From the NCBI GenBank assembly GCA_000733415.1, contig KL662191.1, positions 5,206,341 to 5,270,340 on the forward strand: DNA of 64,000 bases. Direction: 5' to 3'. The notes under the pieces were generated by a model. That model searched no databases, had not been told where the DNA came from, and saw only the letters and a program-made list of their open reading frames with translations. Each line of letters starts with the position of its first letter. Position 1 is the first letter of the stretch. Shown here piece by piece: positions 37,129 to 45,460 of the stretch. The position numbers were made by a program, and so were the translations under genes. This stretch comes from [Leptolyngbya] sp. JSC-1. Lineage in GTDB: Bacteria > Cyanobacteriota > Cyanobacteriia > Elainellales > Elainellaceae.

Positions 37129-37470
37129 ATGAAATTGACTAAAAAGCTAATCGCTGGTTTGATTTTTGGACTGACGTTGACTGTTTTCTGGTTTGGTCAA
37201 CCTGTGTTTGCCTCGGACTTGGCGAATGGAGTCAAGGTGTTTAGCGCCAATTGCGCAGCTTGTCATACAGGAGGAGGCAACCTGGTGAATGCGGCCAAAA
37301 CGCTCAAGAAAGAGGACTTGACTAAGTACGATATGGCCTCTCTCGATGCGATCAAAACCCAAGTGACAAACGGCAAAAACGCCATGCCCGCCTTTGGTGG
37401 TCGCCTGACGGCTGACCAGATCGACGATGTGGCGGCCTATGTTCTCGATCAATCCGAGAAGGGTTGGTAA
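37129..37470 (+). CDS. petJ: Cytochrome c6 PetJ
   Basis: A soluble thylakoid-lumen heme protein carrying electrons from cytochrome b6f to photosystem I when plastocyanin is absent. It has a Sec signal peptide (cleavage around VFAS-D near residue 29), the heme motif CAACH, and the axial methionine in [12 protein letters not shown]. The C terminus [13 protein letters not shown] is typical. ATG at 37129 follows GAGGGG at 37113-37118. It is divergent from the petR-petP-like pair. Confidence 0.96.
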   Translation: MKLTKKLIAGLIFGLTLTVFWFGQPVFASDLANGVKVFSANCAACHTGGGNLVNAAKTLKKEDLTKYDMASLDAIKTQVTNGKNAMPAFGGRLTADQIDDVAAYVLDQSEKGW

Positions 37471-37486
37471 CGGCTGTCGGAATCAG

Positions 37487-37661
37487 GGTGTAGAGAACTA
37501 GGGATTGGGGGTTAGAGATTAATGGGGTTCATCGGTTTGTCAAGCTAGCTCCGCGCCAGTGTCCGAGATTTCAGTTAATTCATTCTCATCTGCTGCAACT
37601 GAAATAGGAAGTTTCCTGAATGACCCGAATCTCTAACCCCTTACCTCTAGTTCTGGTGCAG
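37487..37661. mobile_element. MITE-like palindromic element downstream of petJ
   Basis: Terminal inverted repeats of 27 bp (37494-37520 and 37628-37654) match at about 23 positions, sharing AGAACTAG and GGGGTTAGAGATT. They enclose 107 bp with no coding capacity. The element is bracketed by GGTGTAG (37487-37493) and GGTGCAG (37655-37661), which look like a 7-bp target duplication with one mismatch. No transposase is present. It is the main content of the gap between petJ and the TPR gene. Confidence 0.55.
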
Positions 37662-37772
37662 CTTTCCTGCTGCTGGGTGGGGCGATAAACACGATTGATA
37701 AACACGATTGATAAAGACGTAGGCTGAAGCTGATGCAGTGCATTAGCCATTAATTTCGCTTGTGAGGTTCCA

Positions 37773-38717
37773 TTGAAAACCATGCTCTTTGGCTGCATTA
37801 GCAAGGTTGTTCTGATATGGCTGCTTTTTGCAGTCCTCTCTTTCGGTTGGCTTGCGCCAGCCTGGGCAGCTTCAACGATAGATGGACCAGGAAATGCAGA
37901 TGGACCAGGAAATGCTAGGGAAATCTTGCGGGCAGGTGTTGCAGCATTTCAGGAGGGTGATTACCTGCTGGCAGTTGAACAGTTCAGCCAGGCAATTCAG
38001 ATGCATCCCAACTATGAGGCAGCTTACGGCAATCGCTGTTTGGCTCAGATTTATTTAGCAGACTATGAGGCAGCAGTTGCCGATTGTACCCAGGCATTGC
38101 AAATCAGTTCAACCGACTCGGAAGCCTACCTGAATCGCGGTTTAGCCTACTACCGTGCTGGCAATCCGGTACAGGCGCTAGCCGATTACAACCAACTGCT
38201 TCAGCTCAAACCCCACGACTTTCGGGCCTACTACAATCGGGGATTGGCCCAGTCTCAGCTACAGGCGTATCGAGAAGCGATTGTAGACTTTGGGGAAGCG
38301 CTGCGTCAGGTTTCTCCCCTTGATCATGCCACCTTGGCTGAAATCTACAATGACCGGGGATTGGCCCAACTGGGGTTGGAACATTGGCCTCAGGCGGTCG
38401 CAGATTTTGCCCAGGCGATTCAGTTCAGCAAAAGTGACTTTCGGGCCTATTACAATCGCGGCTGTGCCCATCACCATCAAGGCAATCTGACGGCAGCGCT
38501 GAACGATTTTTCGCAAGTGCTTCGGATGACGCCTACCCATGCCCATGCCTACTTGAGTCGGGGGTTGATTCAACAGCAGCTCGGTAATCCAGAAGCAGCC
38601 CTAGCCGATTTACAGCATGCAGCTCAGTTCTTCCGCAACCAAGGCGCAACCGTTGCTTACCAGCAAACCCTAACTCTAATTGAAAAGCTACGCGGTTTCA
38701 GTTCGGCTATTGGATAA
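37773..38717 (+). CDS. Secreted TPR protein
   Basis: A ~314-aa protein with a Sec signal peptide (WLLFAVLSFGWLAPAWAAS, cleaved near residue 33). About seven TPR repeats follow, with the YxNRGLAYYRxGxxxxALADYxQxLxLxP signature (for example YLNRGLAYYRAGNPVQALADYNQLLQLKP). It is exported to the periplasm or lumen, where it could scaffold protein complexes. ATG at 37782 or TTG at 37773 is the start. An 18-bp duplication (DGPGNA twice, 37881-37916) sits just after the signal peptide. Confidence 0.88.
   Translation: MKTMLFGCISKVVLIWLLFAVLSFGWLAPAWAASTIDGPGNADGPGNAREILRAGVAAFQEGDYLLAVEQFSQAIQMHPNYEAAYGNRCLAQIYLADYEAAVADCTQALQISSTDSEAYLNRGLAYYRAGNPVQALADYNQLLQLKPHDFRAYYNRGLAQSQLQAYREAIVDFGEALRQVSPLDHATLAEIYNDRGLAQLGLEHWPQAVADFAQAIQFSKSDFRAYYNRGCAHHHQGNLTAALNDFSQVLRMTPTHAHAYLSRGLIQQQLGNPEAALADLQHAAQFFRNQGATVAYQQTLTLIEKLRGFSSAIG
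37881..37916. repeat. 18-bp tandem duplication in the TPR gene
   Basis: GATGGACCAGGAAATGC(A/T) occurs twice in tandem, encoding DGPGNA twice between the signal peptide and the first TPR. Confidence 0.9.
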
Positions 38718-38730
38718 CAGGCAAGTTGAT

Positions 38731-39264
38731 ATGCAAAGAGGATGCATTCTCCTATCTACTGTTTGTCTAACCCTATTGGGTTCAGCTGCTCAGTTGGGTG
38801 CGCTTTCCAAGACCAATCTCCAAACTCAGATAGCAGACCGTTCTGCGACACCGGGGCATCATCACTCGCCTGGGGCGTCTCATAGTTCTGGTTCGCCGAG
38901 CGATGACCACGAGCACGGCAGTCTGGAGGTTTCGGCTGATCAACCCATTCCAACGGTAAACCTGATTGTGCATCCCGATAGCCGTCGGGGCTGGAATCTG
39001 GAAGTGCAGGTGACAAACTTTCGGTTTGCACCAGAGCGGGTCAATCAGGCCAGCAGCAGTACCAACGAAGGCCATGCCCATCTCTACGTGAATGGAGTCA
39101 AGCAAACACGGCTGTATGGGAATTGGTACTATCTAGAAAGCTTGCCGCCCGGTAAACACCAAATCACAGTTAGTTTGAATGCTAACGGCCACGAAGCGTT
39201 GATGCACAACGGCCAGCCGATTCAAGCGACAGCAGCAATTGAAGTTCCAGTGGCGGTTGATTAG
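38731..39264 (+). CDS. Secreted His-rich protein of unknown function
   Basis: A 177-aa protein with an N-terminal signal peptide (CILLSTVCLTLLGSAAQLG). A His/Ser-rich stretch (PGHHHSPGASHSSGSPSDDHEHG) is likely to bind metal. A beta-rich domain follows: LIVHPDSRRGWNLEVQVTNFRFAPERV, then HAHLYVNGVKQTRLYGNWYYL and LPPGKHQITVSLNANGHEALMHNG. ATG at 38731 is chosen because the signal peptide follows it directly. The gene directly precedes a SafE-type membrane protein. The metal-binding histidines and the petJ neighbourhood suggest a copper link; this is inference. Confidence 0.75.
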   Translation: MQRGCILLSTVCLTLLGSAAQLGALSKTNLQTQIADRSATPGHHHSPGASHSSGSPSDDHEHGSLEVSADQPIPTVNLIVHPDSRRGWNLEVQVTNFRFAPERVNQASSSTNEGHAHLYVNGVKQTRLYGNWYYLESLPPGKHQITVSLNANGHEALMHNGQPIQATAAIEVPVAVD

Positions 39265-39290
39265 CTCTTTGACTGAATGATGTGCACTGA

Positions 39291-40562
39291 ATGACGTTCG
39301 TCGGTTATGTCATGCTCGAATTCCTGCTGATATGCAGCCTGGGTTTTTTCGGTAGCTTTGGCCATTGTGCCGGGATGTGTGGTCCAATTACGGCTGCCTT
39401 TGCCCTCTCGGTGGGTCAAGCAGACGCGGCATCCAAATCGCGGGCGGTACTGTTTCATCTGCTGCTGAACCTGGGACGGGTGTTGAGCTATGTGCTGACG
39501 GGAGCGGCAATTGGTGCGTTAGGCTCGGTGTTGATGGCGGGCGGGCAGCTTGCTGGGGTGGGGAGTGGCTTACGGCAGGTCATGACTTTGGTTACCGGTA
39601 GTTTACTGATCTGGTTTGGGCTGACCCAAATTCGTCCTGGTTGGTTGCCCAAAGTGCCGCTGCTGCATCTACTGACCCAGCCGGAATTGCATCAACGCTT
39701 GAGCAAAACGATGGTGCAGATCTCCCTGACTCGCCACTGGGGCACGCCATTTTTGCTAGGAATGCTATGGGGGCTAATTCCCTGTGGCTTCTTGTACACA
39801 GCTCAGATTAAAGCGGCTGAAACCGGGCATCTTTGGCGAGGAGCCGCGACCATGCTGGCGTTTGGCTTGGGCACGGTCCCGACGATGGTAGGCGTAGGAT
39901 TTTCTACGGCTCTGGTCAGTGCGGATCGCCGCAGCCAGTTGTTTCGCATTGGCGGTTGGGTCACGTTAACGATTGGCATCGTCACCTTGCTGCGTACTGG
40001 CGACATGATGGTGGATTACACCGGATACGGAGCCTTGATTAGTCTAATGCTGGCCTTAATAGCGCGTCCAATCAGCCGCCTCTGGGCTGCCCCGTTGCGC
40101 TATCGTCGTGCCTTAGGCGTGGGAGCCTTTGTGCTGGCGCTGCTGCATACGCTCCATATGGTTGAGCACTCCTGGCAGTGGAATCTAGAGGCTCTCTGGT
40201 TTATGCTGCCTCAGCATCAGTGGGGCATGGCGGCTGGGATGGCGACTCTGCTATTGATGACGCCGGCGGCCCTCACCAGTTTTGACCGAGCGCAACGCTG
40301 GTTGGGAGCTTACTGGCGCTATCTTCATTTGTTGGCGGTGCCTGGGTTAATTTTGGCTGCGGCTCACTGCATTTTGGTAGGCTCTCACTATTTGGGCGCT
40401 TGGCAGTTAAACCAATGGAATCAGATGGCTGTGGTGCTATTAAGCCTCACCGTGGCTGTGGTGCTGCTGATTCGCTGCCGCTGGGTCTGGTCACTGCTAG
40501 GTGTGGAAAAGCTGTATGGACCGCCCAACCCAAAGCATTCTAATTTCAAAAGTTCTAACTGA
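39291..40562 (+). CDS. SafE/UreH-like membrane protein fused to a ferric-reductase-like domain
   Basis: A 423-aa polytopic protein. The N-terminal half (about 1-225) is a sulfite exporter TauE/SafE (UreH-like, DsbD-related) domain with the motif GFFGSFGHCAGMCGPI and a second half-site GLIPCGFLYTAQ. The C-terminal half (about 265-400) has five or so membrane helices with histidines in LLHTLHMVEHSW and LAAAHCILVGSHY, resembling the heme-b-binding ferric reductase-like domain. This suggests transmembrane electron or thiol transfer, perhaps with the His-rich protein encoded 27 bp upstream. The exact substrate is unknown. Confidence 0.78.
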   Translation: MTFVGYVMLEFLLICSLGFFGSFGHCAGMCGPITAAFALSVGQADAASKSRAVLFHLLLNLGRVLSYVLTGAAIGALGSVLMAGGQLAGVGSGLRQVMTLVTGSLLIWFGLTQIRPGWLPKVPLLHLLTQPELHQRLSKTMVQISLTRHWGTPFLLGMLWGLIPCGFLYTAQIKAAETGHLWRGAATMLAFGLGTVPTMVGVGFSTALVSADRRSQLFRIGGWVTLTIGIVTLLRTGDMMVDYTGYGALISLMLALIARPISRLWAAPLRYRRALGVGAFVLALLHTLHMVEHSWQWNLEALWFMLPQHQWGMAAGMATLLLMTPAALTSFDRAQRWLGAYWRYLHLLAVPGLILAAAHCILVGSHYLGAWQLNQWNQMAVVLLSLTVAVVLLIRCRWVWSLLGVEKLYGPPNPKHSNFKSSN

Positions 40563-40567
40563 AAGCC

Positions 40568-41044
40568 CTAGGGCGACATATGGGGCGGCGACATGCGGGG
40601 ATTTATCGGCGGCTGCCAGGGATTGGCCTGAGGTGGCGTGGGTTCGGCTGGCATATGGGCCGTGATCTGGACAAAATTGGGCGTAAATAGAAAAATATTT
40701 GGTCCGAGCTGCCGCTGGTGTCCGTCGATGGCAAACACCCCGCCTGCTACATAGTCTGCACAACGCTGAGCCTGGTCGGGTTCCATCATTGTCAAGTTCA
40801 GCACCACCGACTTCCGCTCCCGCAGGGCCGTCACCGCATGGGGCGCTTCCTCAAACGAGCGGGGCTGCATCAGCACAACCTCCATTGCCAAACCAGGTAG
40901 CCCAATCACATTGTTGGGCAAACGCCTGCCCGCGTTGAATTGGGCCGGAGGTGATGGCTCTAGCTCCTCATCCTCGTACTCGTCGTACTCATCGTATTCT
41001 TCAATCAACCCGAGTGCGTCACGCAGGCGTTGGAAGAGATTCAT
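40568..41044 (-). CDS. sepF: Cell division protein SepF
   Basis: Membrane-anchoring partner of FtsZ in cyanobacteria and Gram-positives. It has the N-terminal amphipathic helix [15 protein letters not shown], an acidic Tyr/Asp/Glu linker built on repeated EYD units, and the SepF fold [54 protein letters not shown] and [13 protein letters not shown] Pro-rich tail follows. ATG at 41044 (MNLFQR) is the conserved start; a second ATG lies three codons upstream at 41053. Confidence 0.93.
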   Translation of the reverse strand: MNLFQRLRDALGLIEEYDEYDEYEDEELEPSPPAQFNAGRRLPNNVIGLPGLAMEVVLMQPRSFEEAPHAVTALRERKSVVLNLTMMEPDQAQRCADYVAGGVFAIDGHQRQLGPNIFLFTPNFVQITAHMPAEPTPPQANPWQPPINPRMSPPHMSP

Positions 41045-41200
41045 GGCAGCCATTCTAGCTAGTTCACTTGTTCTATTTTATCTCATCATCGCTAAAATGG
41101 AGTTAAAAAAGTGTGTAGTGACTAGACTTGGCGTATAGGCTGAGCTGCACACGCTAGATATGGGAACACCTCGGAGGATTAGACCCTCTCACTTGCCGGT

Positions 41201-41252
41201 TTAGACATGGGGATTTAGACATGGGGATTTAGACATGGGGGTTCAGACATGA
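41201..41252. repeat. 14-bp tandem repeat
   Basis: TTAGACATGGGGAT repeated three times plus a partial fourth, between sepF and the 3' end of the zinc-binding protein gene. No function is evident. Confidence 0.85.
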
Positions 41253-41253
41253 T

Positions 41254-42372
41254 TTAGGAGTTATTTACTGGAGCAGAGTCCCGGTCGCATTGGCCACCCA
41301 AACCATCGACAATAGTGCAGGTGTTTTCAACCAACATAGCCTGATAGGTTGGAGCCTCTGTTCCTTCGCCGCCTGGCCCTTCGACATAGAGGGGTTTGTC
41401 GGCTACCGTAATGTTGGCCTCCTTAGCCACGGTTTCCAACTGTTTGGGATTCGTTGTGGTTTCCACGAATATGGTCGGGACTTCGGCGGCCTTGAGTTGC
41501 TCCACTAGGCTAGTAATCCGGGCTGCAGAGGGTTTTTCCTCAGTGCTGAAGCCTTTAATTGCGCCTTCCAGTTCAAAGCCGTAGGCATCGGCGTAGTAAC
41601 CTAGCGCTTCGTGGGTGGTCACCAGCTTGCGGTTAGTTTCTGGAATGGTGGCGACCTGAGCTTTGATCCAGCTGTCAATCTCGCTTAGCTGTTGCGAAAT
41701 GGTCGTGGCATTTTGCTGATACAGTTCGGCCTGCTCAGGAACTAGCTTGGCTAAATTTTCCTGAACCGTTGCGACAATCTGTACTCCATTCTGGGCGTTA
41801 TGCCAAACATGGGGATCAGGAGCTAACTCGGCGGATGCTTCCTCACCGTGGTCATGGCCGTGGTCGTGGCCAGCAGCTTCCTCACCGTGGTCGTGGTCGT
41901 GATCTTCTTCTGCGGCAACCCCAGTTGCTTCTGTCGCTTCAGTGGTGCCTTCCTCGTGGTGATGGTGTTCTCCCATTAGAGGCTGGGGAACGGCTGCTTC
42001 GTAAACGGCTACTTTGGGGGCGTTGGTTGTAGTTGCTTTGATGATCCTGATTAAGGTTGGCTCGTAGTCGTAGCCGCCATAGAGCACCAGATCGGCGTCT
42101 TCGATAGCTTTGCGGTCCGAAGGAGTGGGCGTGTAGACGTGGGGATCCTGATTGGGCGACATCAAACAAGTGACGTTTGCCGTCTCTTGGGCAATTTGCT
42201 TGGTGAGATCACACAGCACGGTAGAGGTTGCCACGACTTGTGGTAAATCGGCAGTAGGAACGGCTTCATTGGTTCCCTGATTCTGCTGGGTTGCGGTTTG
42301 GGTACAGCCCACAATGCCGAGGCTGATCGCTAAGGCGGCACCGTAGCAGGAAACTCGTTGAGAAAAAATCAT
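41254..42372 (-). CDS. znuA: Zinc (or manganese) ABC transporter substrate-binding lipoprotein
   Basis: A 372-aa cluster A-I metal-binding protein. It has a lipoprotein signal ending near GIVGC (Cys23), the first metal-site region SPNQDPHVYTPTPSDRK, and a long His/Asp/Glu loop (about 137-180, HHHHEEG and HDHDHGEEAAGHDHGHDHG) typical of zinc-specific ZnuA. It continues with DPHVWHN, TTHEALGYYADAYG and FVETTTNPK. The C-terminal cysteine pair (NTCTIVDGLGGQC) matches ZnuA disulphides. The His-rich loop favours zinc over manganese. It is divergent from the cognate ATPase and permease genes. Confidence 0.93.
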   Translation of the reverse strand: MIFSQRVSCYGAALAISLGIVGCTQTATQQNQGTNEAVPTADLPQVVATSTVLCDLTKQIAQETANVTCLMSPNQDPHVYTPTPSDRKAIEDADLVLYGGYDYEPTLIRIIKATTTNAPKVAVYEAAVPQPLMGEHHHHEEGTTEATEATGVAAEEDHDHDHGEEAAGHDHGHDHGEEASAELAPDPHVWHNAQNGVQIVATVQENLAKLVPEQAELYQQNATTISQQLSEIDSWIKAQVATIPETNRKLVTTHEALGYYADAYGFELEGAIKGFSTEEKPSAARITSLVEQLKAAEVPTIFVETTTNPKQLETVAKEANITVADKPLYVEGPGGEGTEAPTYQAMLVENTCTIVDGLGGQCDRDSAPVNNS

Positions 42373-42430
42373 CAGGAACCTCCTGGTTTGCTCAAAAAAC
42401 CTTTTTAGTTAGAATGCCGTGGAGAAGATA

Positions 42431-42445
42431 TGAAAACGATTATCA
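42431..42445. promoter_or_regulatory. Zur/Fur-like box 1
   Basis: TGAAAACGATTATCA, an imperfect inverted repeat (TGA-AA-N3-TT-TCA core), 59 bp upstream of znuA. An identical copy occurs 40 bp further on. It resembles Zur/Fur-family operators. Confidence 0.7.
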
Positions 42446-42470
42446 TTTATAGCATGCCGAAGCGGTAAAT

Positions 42471-42485
42471 TGAAAACGATTATCA
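42471..42485. promoter_or_regulatory. Zur/Fur-like box 2
   Basis: The second identical TGAAAACGATTATCA (the identity extends to 17 bp), 22 bp before the znuC start. The two boxes probably control the divergent znuA and znuCB promoters separately or cooperatively, repressing them when zinc is sufficient. Confidence 0.7.
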
Positions 42486-42506
42486 TTATAAAACTGCAAC
42501 TCGTCG

Positions 42507-43247
42507 ATGCTAGAAGTAGACCAGCTCTCGGTGGATTACCGAGGCATCTCAGCGCTGGACAATGTCAGTTTCACCGTCGCTCCCGGTGAGCTGGTGGGGC
42601 TAATTGGACCGAATGGCGCTGGCAAAAGTACCCTGATCAAGGCATTGTTGGGCCTGCTGCCGATGCACGGACAGGTCGCCCTGTATGGCATGCCCGTCCG
42701 GCGACAGCGGCATCGGATTGCCTATGTGCCGCAGCGTTCCCAGATTGATTGGGATTATCCAATTACGGCTTGGAATGTGGTGATGATGGCTCAAACGGCC
42801 AGAATTGGCTGGTTTCGTCGTCCTGATCGGCAGGCCAATCGCTATGTGGAGGAAGCACTGCAGCGCGTAGATTTGTTGGATCTGCGGCGACGGCAAATTG
42901 GGCAACTGTCGGGAGGGCAGCAGCAGCGGGTATTTCTGGCCCGTGCTTTGGCCCAGCAGGCCGATTTGTTTTTATTTGACGAACCTTTCACCGGCATTGA
43001 TAAAAAAACTGAAGCGATCATGCTCGGCGTTTTTGCTGAACTGCGAGCCGCTGGCAAAACCCTGCTGATCTGCAGCCACGAGTGGGGAGAAGCTCTGGAC
43101 CGCTATGACCGGCTGCTGTTGCTGAACCGCACTTTATTGGCTAACGATACGCCAAAAGCGGTGATGACTTTGGATAATATTCAGCGCGCCTATGGCGAAA
43201 ATCTTCAGCTCAGCAATGGCCATCTCGAAACGCTGTTCTTTTGTTGA
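42507..43247 (+). CDS. znuC: Zinc (or manganese) ABC transporter ATP-binding protein
   Basis: A 246-aa ABC ATPase: Walker A GPNGAGKST, Q-loop VPQRSQID, signature LSGGQQQRV, Walker B LFLFDEPF and H-loop ICSHE. The QRSQIDWDYP segment is typical of the metal-transporter (ZnuC/MntA/ZurA) group. It starts directly downstream of the second Zur-like box and is followed after 216 bp by the permease gene, the gap being largely occupied by a dispersed repeat. Confidence 0.93.
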   Translation: MLEVDQLSVDYRGISALDNVSFTVAPGELVGLIGPNGAGKSTLIKALLGLLPMHGQVALYGMPVRRQRHRIAYVPQRSQIDWDYPITAWNVVMMAQTARIGWFRRPDRQANRYVEEALQRVDLLDLRRRQIGQLSGGQQQRVFLARALAQQADLFLFDEPFTGIDKKTEAIMLGVFAELRAAGKTLLICSHEWGEALDRYDRLLLLNRTLLANDTPKAVMTLDNIQRAYGENLQLSNGHLETLFFC

Positions 43248-43248
43248 T

Positions 43249-43340
43249 TTACAGCCTTTTACCAGGCTAATGAAGTACAAAAAATGGGGCGGTGGGGCGA
43301 GGCCCCCACGCAGGGGCACAGCCCCTGCACCCCTCGTACC
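43249..43340 (-). repeat. Dispersed hairpin repeat, copy B, between znuC and znuB
   Basis: Read on the minus strand it has the same blocks as copy A at 29662: GGTACGAGGGGTGCAGGGGC, a GC-rich double hairpin (GGGGCTGTGCCCC and GGGGCCTCGCCCC-type), then TTTTTTGTACTTCAT-TAGCCTGGTAAAAGGCTGTAA. It begins 2 bp after the znuC stop codon, so it appears to have been inserted into the znuCB transcription unit. Confidence 0.75.
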
Positions 43341-43463
43341 TTACCAGAGTGGAAAGAGCTATAGCTTTTGTCAACTTCAGGCTGGCTGCAATGAACCGAG
43401 TCTTGGTTGAGGCAAAACGTTTCTCCGATTTTTCTCTGATTTTTAATTGACAACCCTAACTTT

Positions 43464-44336
43464 ATGATCGATTGGCTTCTGCAACCGCTGGCCTATGAGT
43501 TCATGCGCAATGCCTTGATGGCGGGTGTGATCATCGGCATTCTTTGTCCGGTGGTGGGTACTTACTTGGTCGTGCAGCGAATGGCCCTGTTGGGTGATGT
43601 GATTGCTCATGCTGTCCTGCCCGGATTGGCGATCGCCAATTTTCTGGGTATCGAGATGCTGATTGGCGCGTTTCTGTTTGGCATGCTCAGCACTTTTGTG
43701 ATTGCCTGGATTCGTGCCCAGTCGCGGGTCAAGATTGATGCGGCAATGGCCCTGACGTTTGCCAGTTTCTTTGCGCTAGGCATCACCCTGCTGACGCTGC
43801 TTGACAGTCGGCTAGATCTAGAAGAGCTTTTGTTTGGCGATATTCTCAGCGTTGCGGTGGGAGATGTGTGGCGAGCTGCAGGGGTGACAGTGCTTGCGCT
43901 TGGCTTAATTAAACTGTTTTACAAAGAGCTGCTGTTTTACACGTTTGACCGCACCGGAGCCGAGGCGGTAGGGCTGCCCGCTGACTGGCTCAACTTGGGG
44001 TTGATGGCCGGGATCACCCTAACGCTGATCGTGGGAATGAAGATTGTTGGCGTGATCCTAGTGGTTTCCCTGATGGTGGGGCCAGCGATTACGGCCTATC
44101 TGCTAGTGCAGGAATTGCATCAAATGATGATTGTGGGAGCCGCAGTGGGAGTGACAGCCAGTATTGTCGGTATGTATCTCAGCTATTACTTGGATCTGCC
44201 GTCTGGACCGGCGATTGCTCTAACTGTATTTAGCCTATTTTTCCTGGCGCTTTTATTTAGCCCCACTCAAGGAATTCTGACTCAGGCATGGTCGCGGCGG
44301 TTGGCTAAACGGAGTATTCCTCGCCGTGGGCAATAG
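43464..44336 (+). CDS. znuB: Zinc (or manganese) ABC transporter permease
   Basis: A 290-aa ABC-3 family inner-membrane permease with eight or so membrane helices. It has the family N terminus FMRNALMAGVIIGILCPVVGTYLVVQRMALLGDVIAHAVLPG and the later KIVGVILVVSLMVGPAITAYLL. It works with znuC and znuA. Confidence 0.93.
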   Translation: MIDWLLQPLAYEFMRNALMAGVIIGILCPVVGTYLVVQRMALLGDVIAHAVLPGLAIANFLGIEMLIGAFLFGMLSTFVIAWIRAQSRVKIDAAMALTFASFFALGITLLTLLDSRLDLEELLFGDILSVAVGDVWRAAGVTVLALGLIKLFYKELLFYTFDRTGAEAVGLPADWLNLGLMAGITLTLIVGMKIVGVILVVSLMVGPAITAYLLVQELHQMMIVGAAVGVTASIVGMYLSYYLDLPSGPAIALTVFSLFFLALLFSPTQGILTQAWSRRLAKRSIPRRGQ

Positions 44337-44456
44337 CGGTTGAGTGGTTGGAAAGGTTAAGCGAATGGTTCATCGAATCGATTGATTGGAGAGCCGTAAA
44401 AAGCGCCATAATAGACAGTTGCGTCTACCCTGTTCCTTCGTTTGCTAGCACGAGTC

Positions 44457-45362
44457 ATGCCATCTAATCCCACTCCCATTCTTGGTGGAACTGTTCGTGA
44501 GTTCTACTGGAACTGGAAGAAAAAGCCAGTCACGGTTGTCTACGAAGTGTTGGGCGAGGGCCAGCCCATTTTGCTACTGCCAGCCTTTAGCAGTGTATCC
44601 ACGCGGGGTGAAATGCGGGGCTTGGCAGAACGGCTGGCTCAGCGGTTTCAGGTTTATGTCGTGGATTGGGTTGGGTTTGGGCAATCGTTGCGTCCGGGAT
44701 TTCGCTATGGTCCGGCTCTCTACCACGCTTTTTTGAAGGACTTTGTTCGCGGTGTGTTTCATCAGCCTGTGGTGGTGATTGCGGCAGGTCATGCGGCGGG
44801 GTACGTGATGCAGTTGGCTCCATCTTCCGTCTGGTCGTGGATTGTCTTAGTTGCCCCAACTTGGCGGGGGCCGTTACCGACCGCAATGGGAGAACACCGC
44901 TGGTTCTACAACCTGTTGCGATTCCTGATTCGCCTGCCGCTGATCGGGCAATTGCTCTACTGGCTCAACACCACGCCTGCGTTTTTGGGCTGGATGTATC
45001 GGCGGCATGTCTTTGCGGATCCGGCCCATCTCACGAAAGCCTTGCTCGACGAGAAATGGCGGACGACGCAACAGCGGGGAGCACGGTTTGCCTCAGCCGC
45101 GTTTGTAACCGGAGGACTCGACCCGGTGCGCAACCGCAGCCAGTTTTTCGATTATTTTCAGCCGCCCCTACCGGCTCCGGTGATGATGGTGATTGGGGAA
45201 CAGACGCCGGTAAAGTCTTTGGCAGAGATGGAAATTCTGGCCCATTTCTCTGGGGTTGGAATTCAAATTCTGCGGTTGCCGGGATCGCTGGGTTTACATG
45301 AAGAGTATGCTGACCAGCTTGCGGATGGGATTTTACCGTTTTTGAATAAATATTTGTCTTGA
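44457..45362 (+). CDS. Alpha/beta-hydrolase-fold protein lacking the nucleophilic serine
   Basis: A ~301-aa alpha/beta-hydrolase-fold protein of a type common in cyanobacteria and plastids. It shows ILLLPAFSSVSTRGEM (oxyanion region), VVDWVGFGQS, an elbow AAGHAAGYVM where the usual GxSxG serine is alanine (A113), and a terminal LGLHEEYADQ with the expected histidine. With Ala at the elbow, classical hydrolysis is not expected. It may be a binding protein or use another mechanism. ATG at 44457 (MPSNPTPIL) is preferred to TTG at 44442. Confidence 0.82.
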   Translation: MPSNPTPILGGTVREFYWNWKKKPVTVVYEVLGEGQPILLLPAFSSVSTRGEMRGLAERLAQRFQVYVVDWVGFGQSLRPGFRYGPALYHAFLKDFVRGVFHQPVVVIAAGHAAGYVMQLAPSSVWSWIVLVAPTWRGPLPTAMGEHRWFYNLLRFLIRLPLIGQLLYWLNTTPAFLGWMYRRHVFADPAHLTKALLDEKWRTTQQRGARFASAAFVTGGLDPVRNRSQFFDYFQPPLPAPVMMVIGEQTPVKSLAEMEILAHFSGVGIQILRLPGSLGLHEEYADQLADGILPFLNKYLS

Positions 45363-45460
45363 GTAACGAGTCATTTTAAAAATAAAACAACGCGAAGCTT
45401 AGCAGTCTCCGCGCCATCATGTAATAATTGTCACTAGGATATATCAGCGTATTAACAGTT

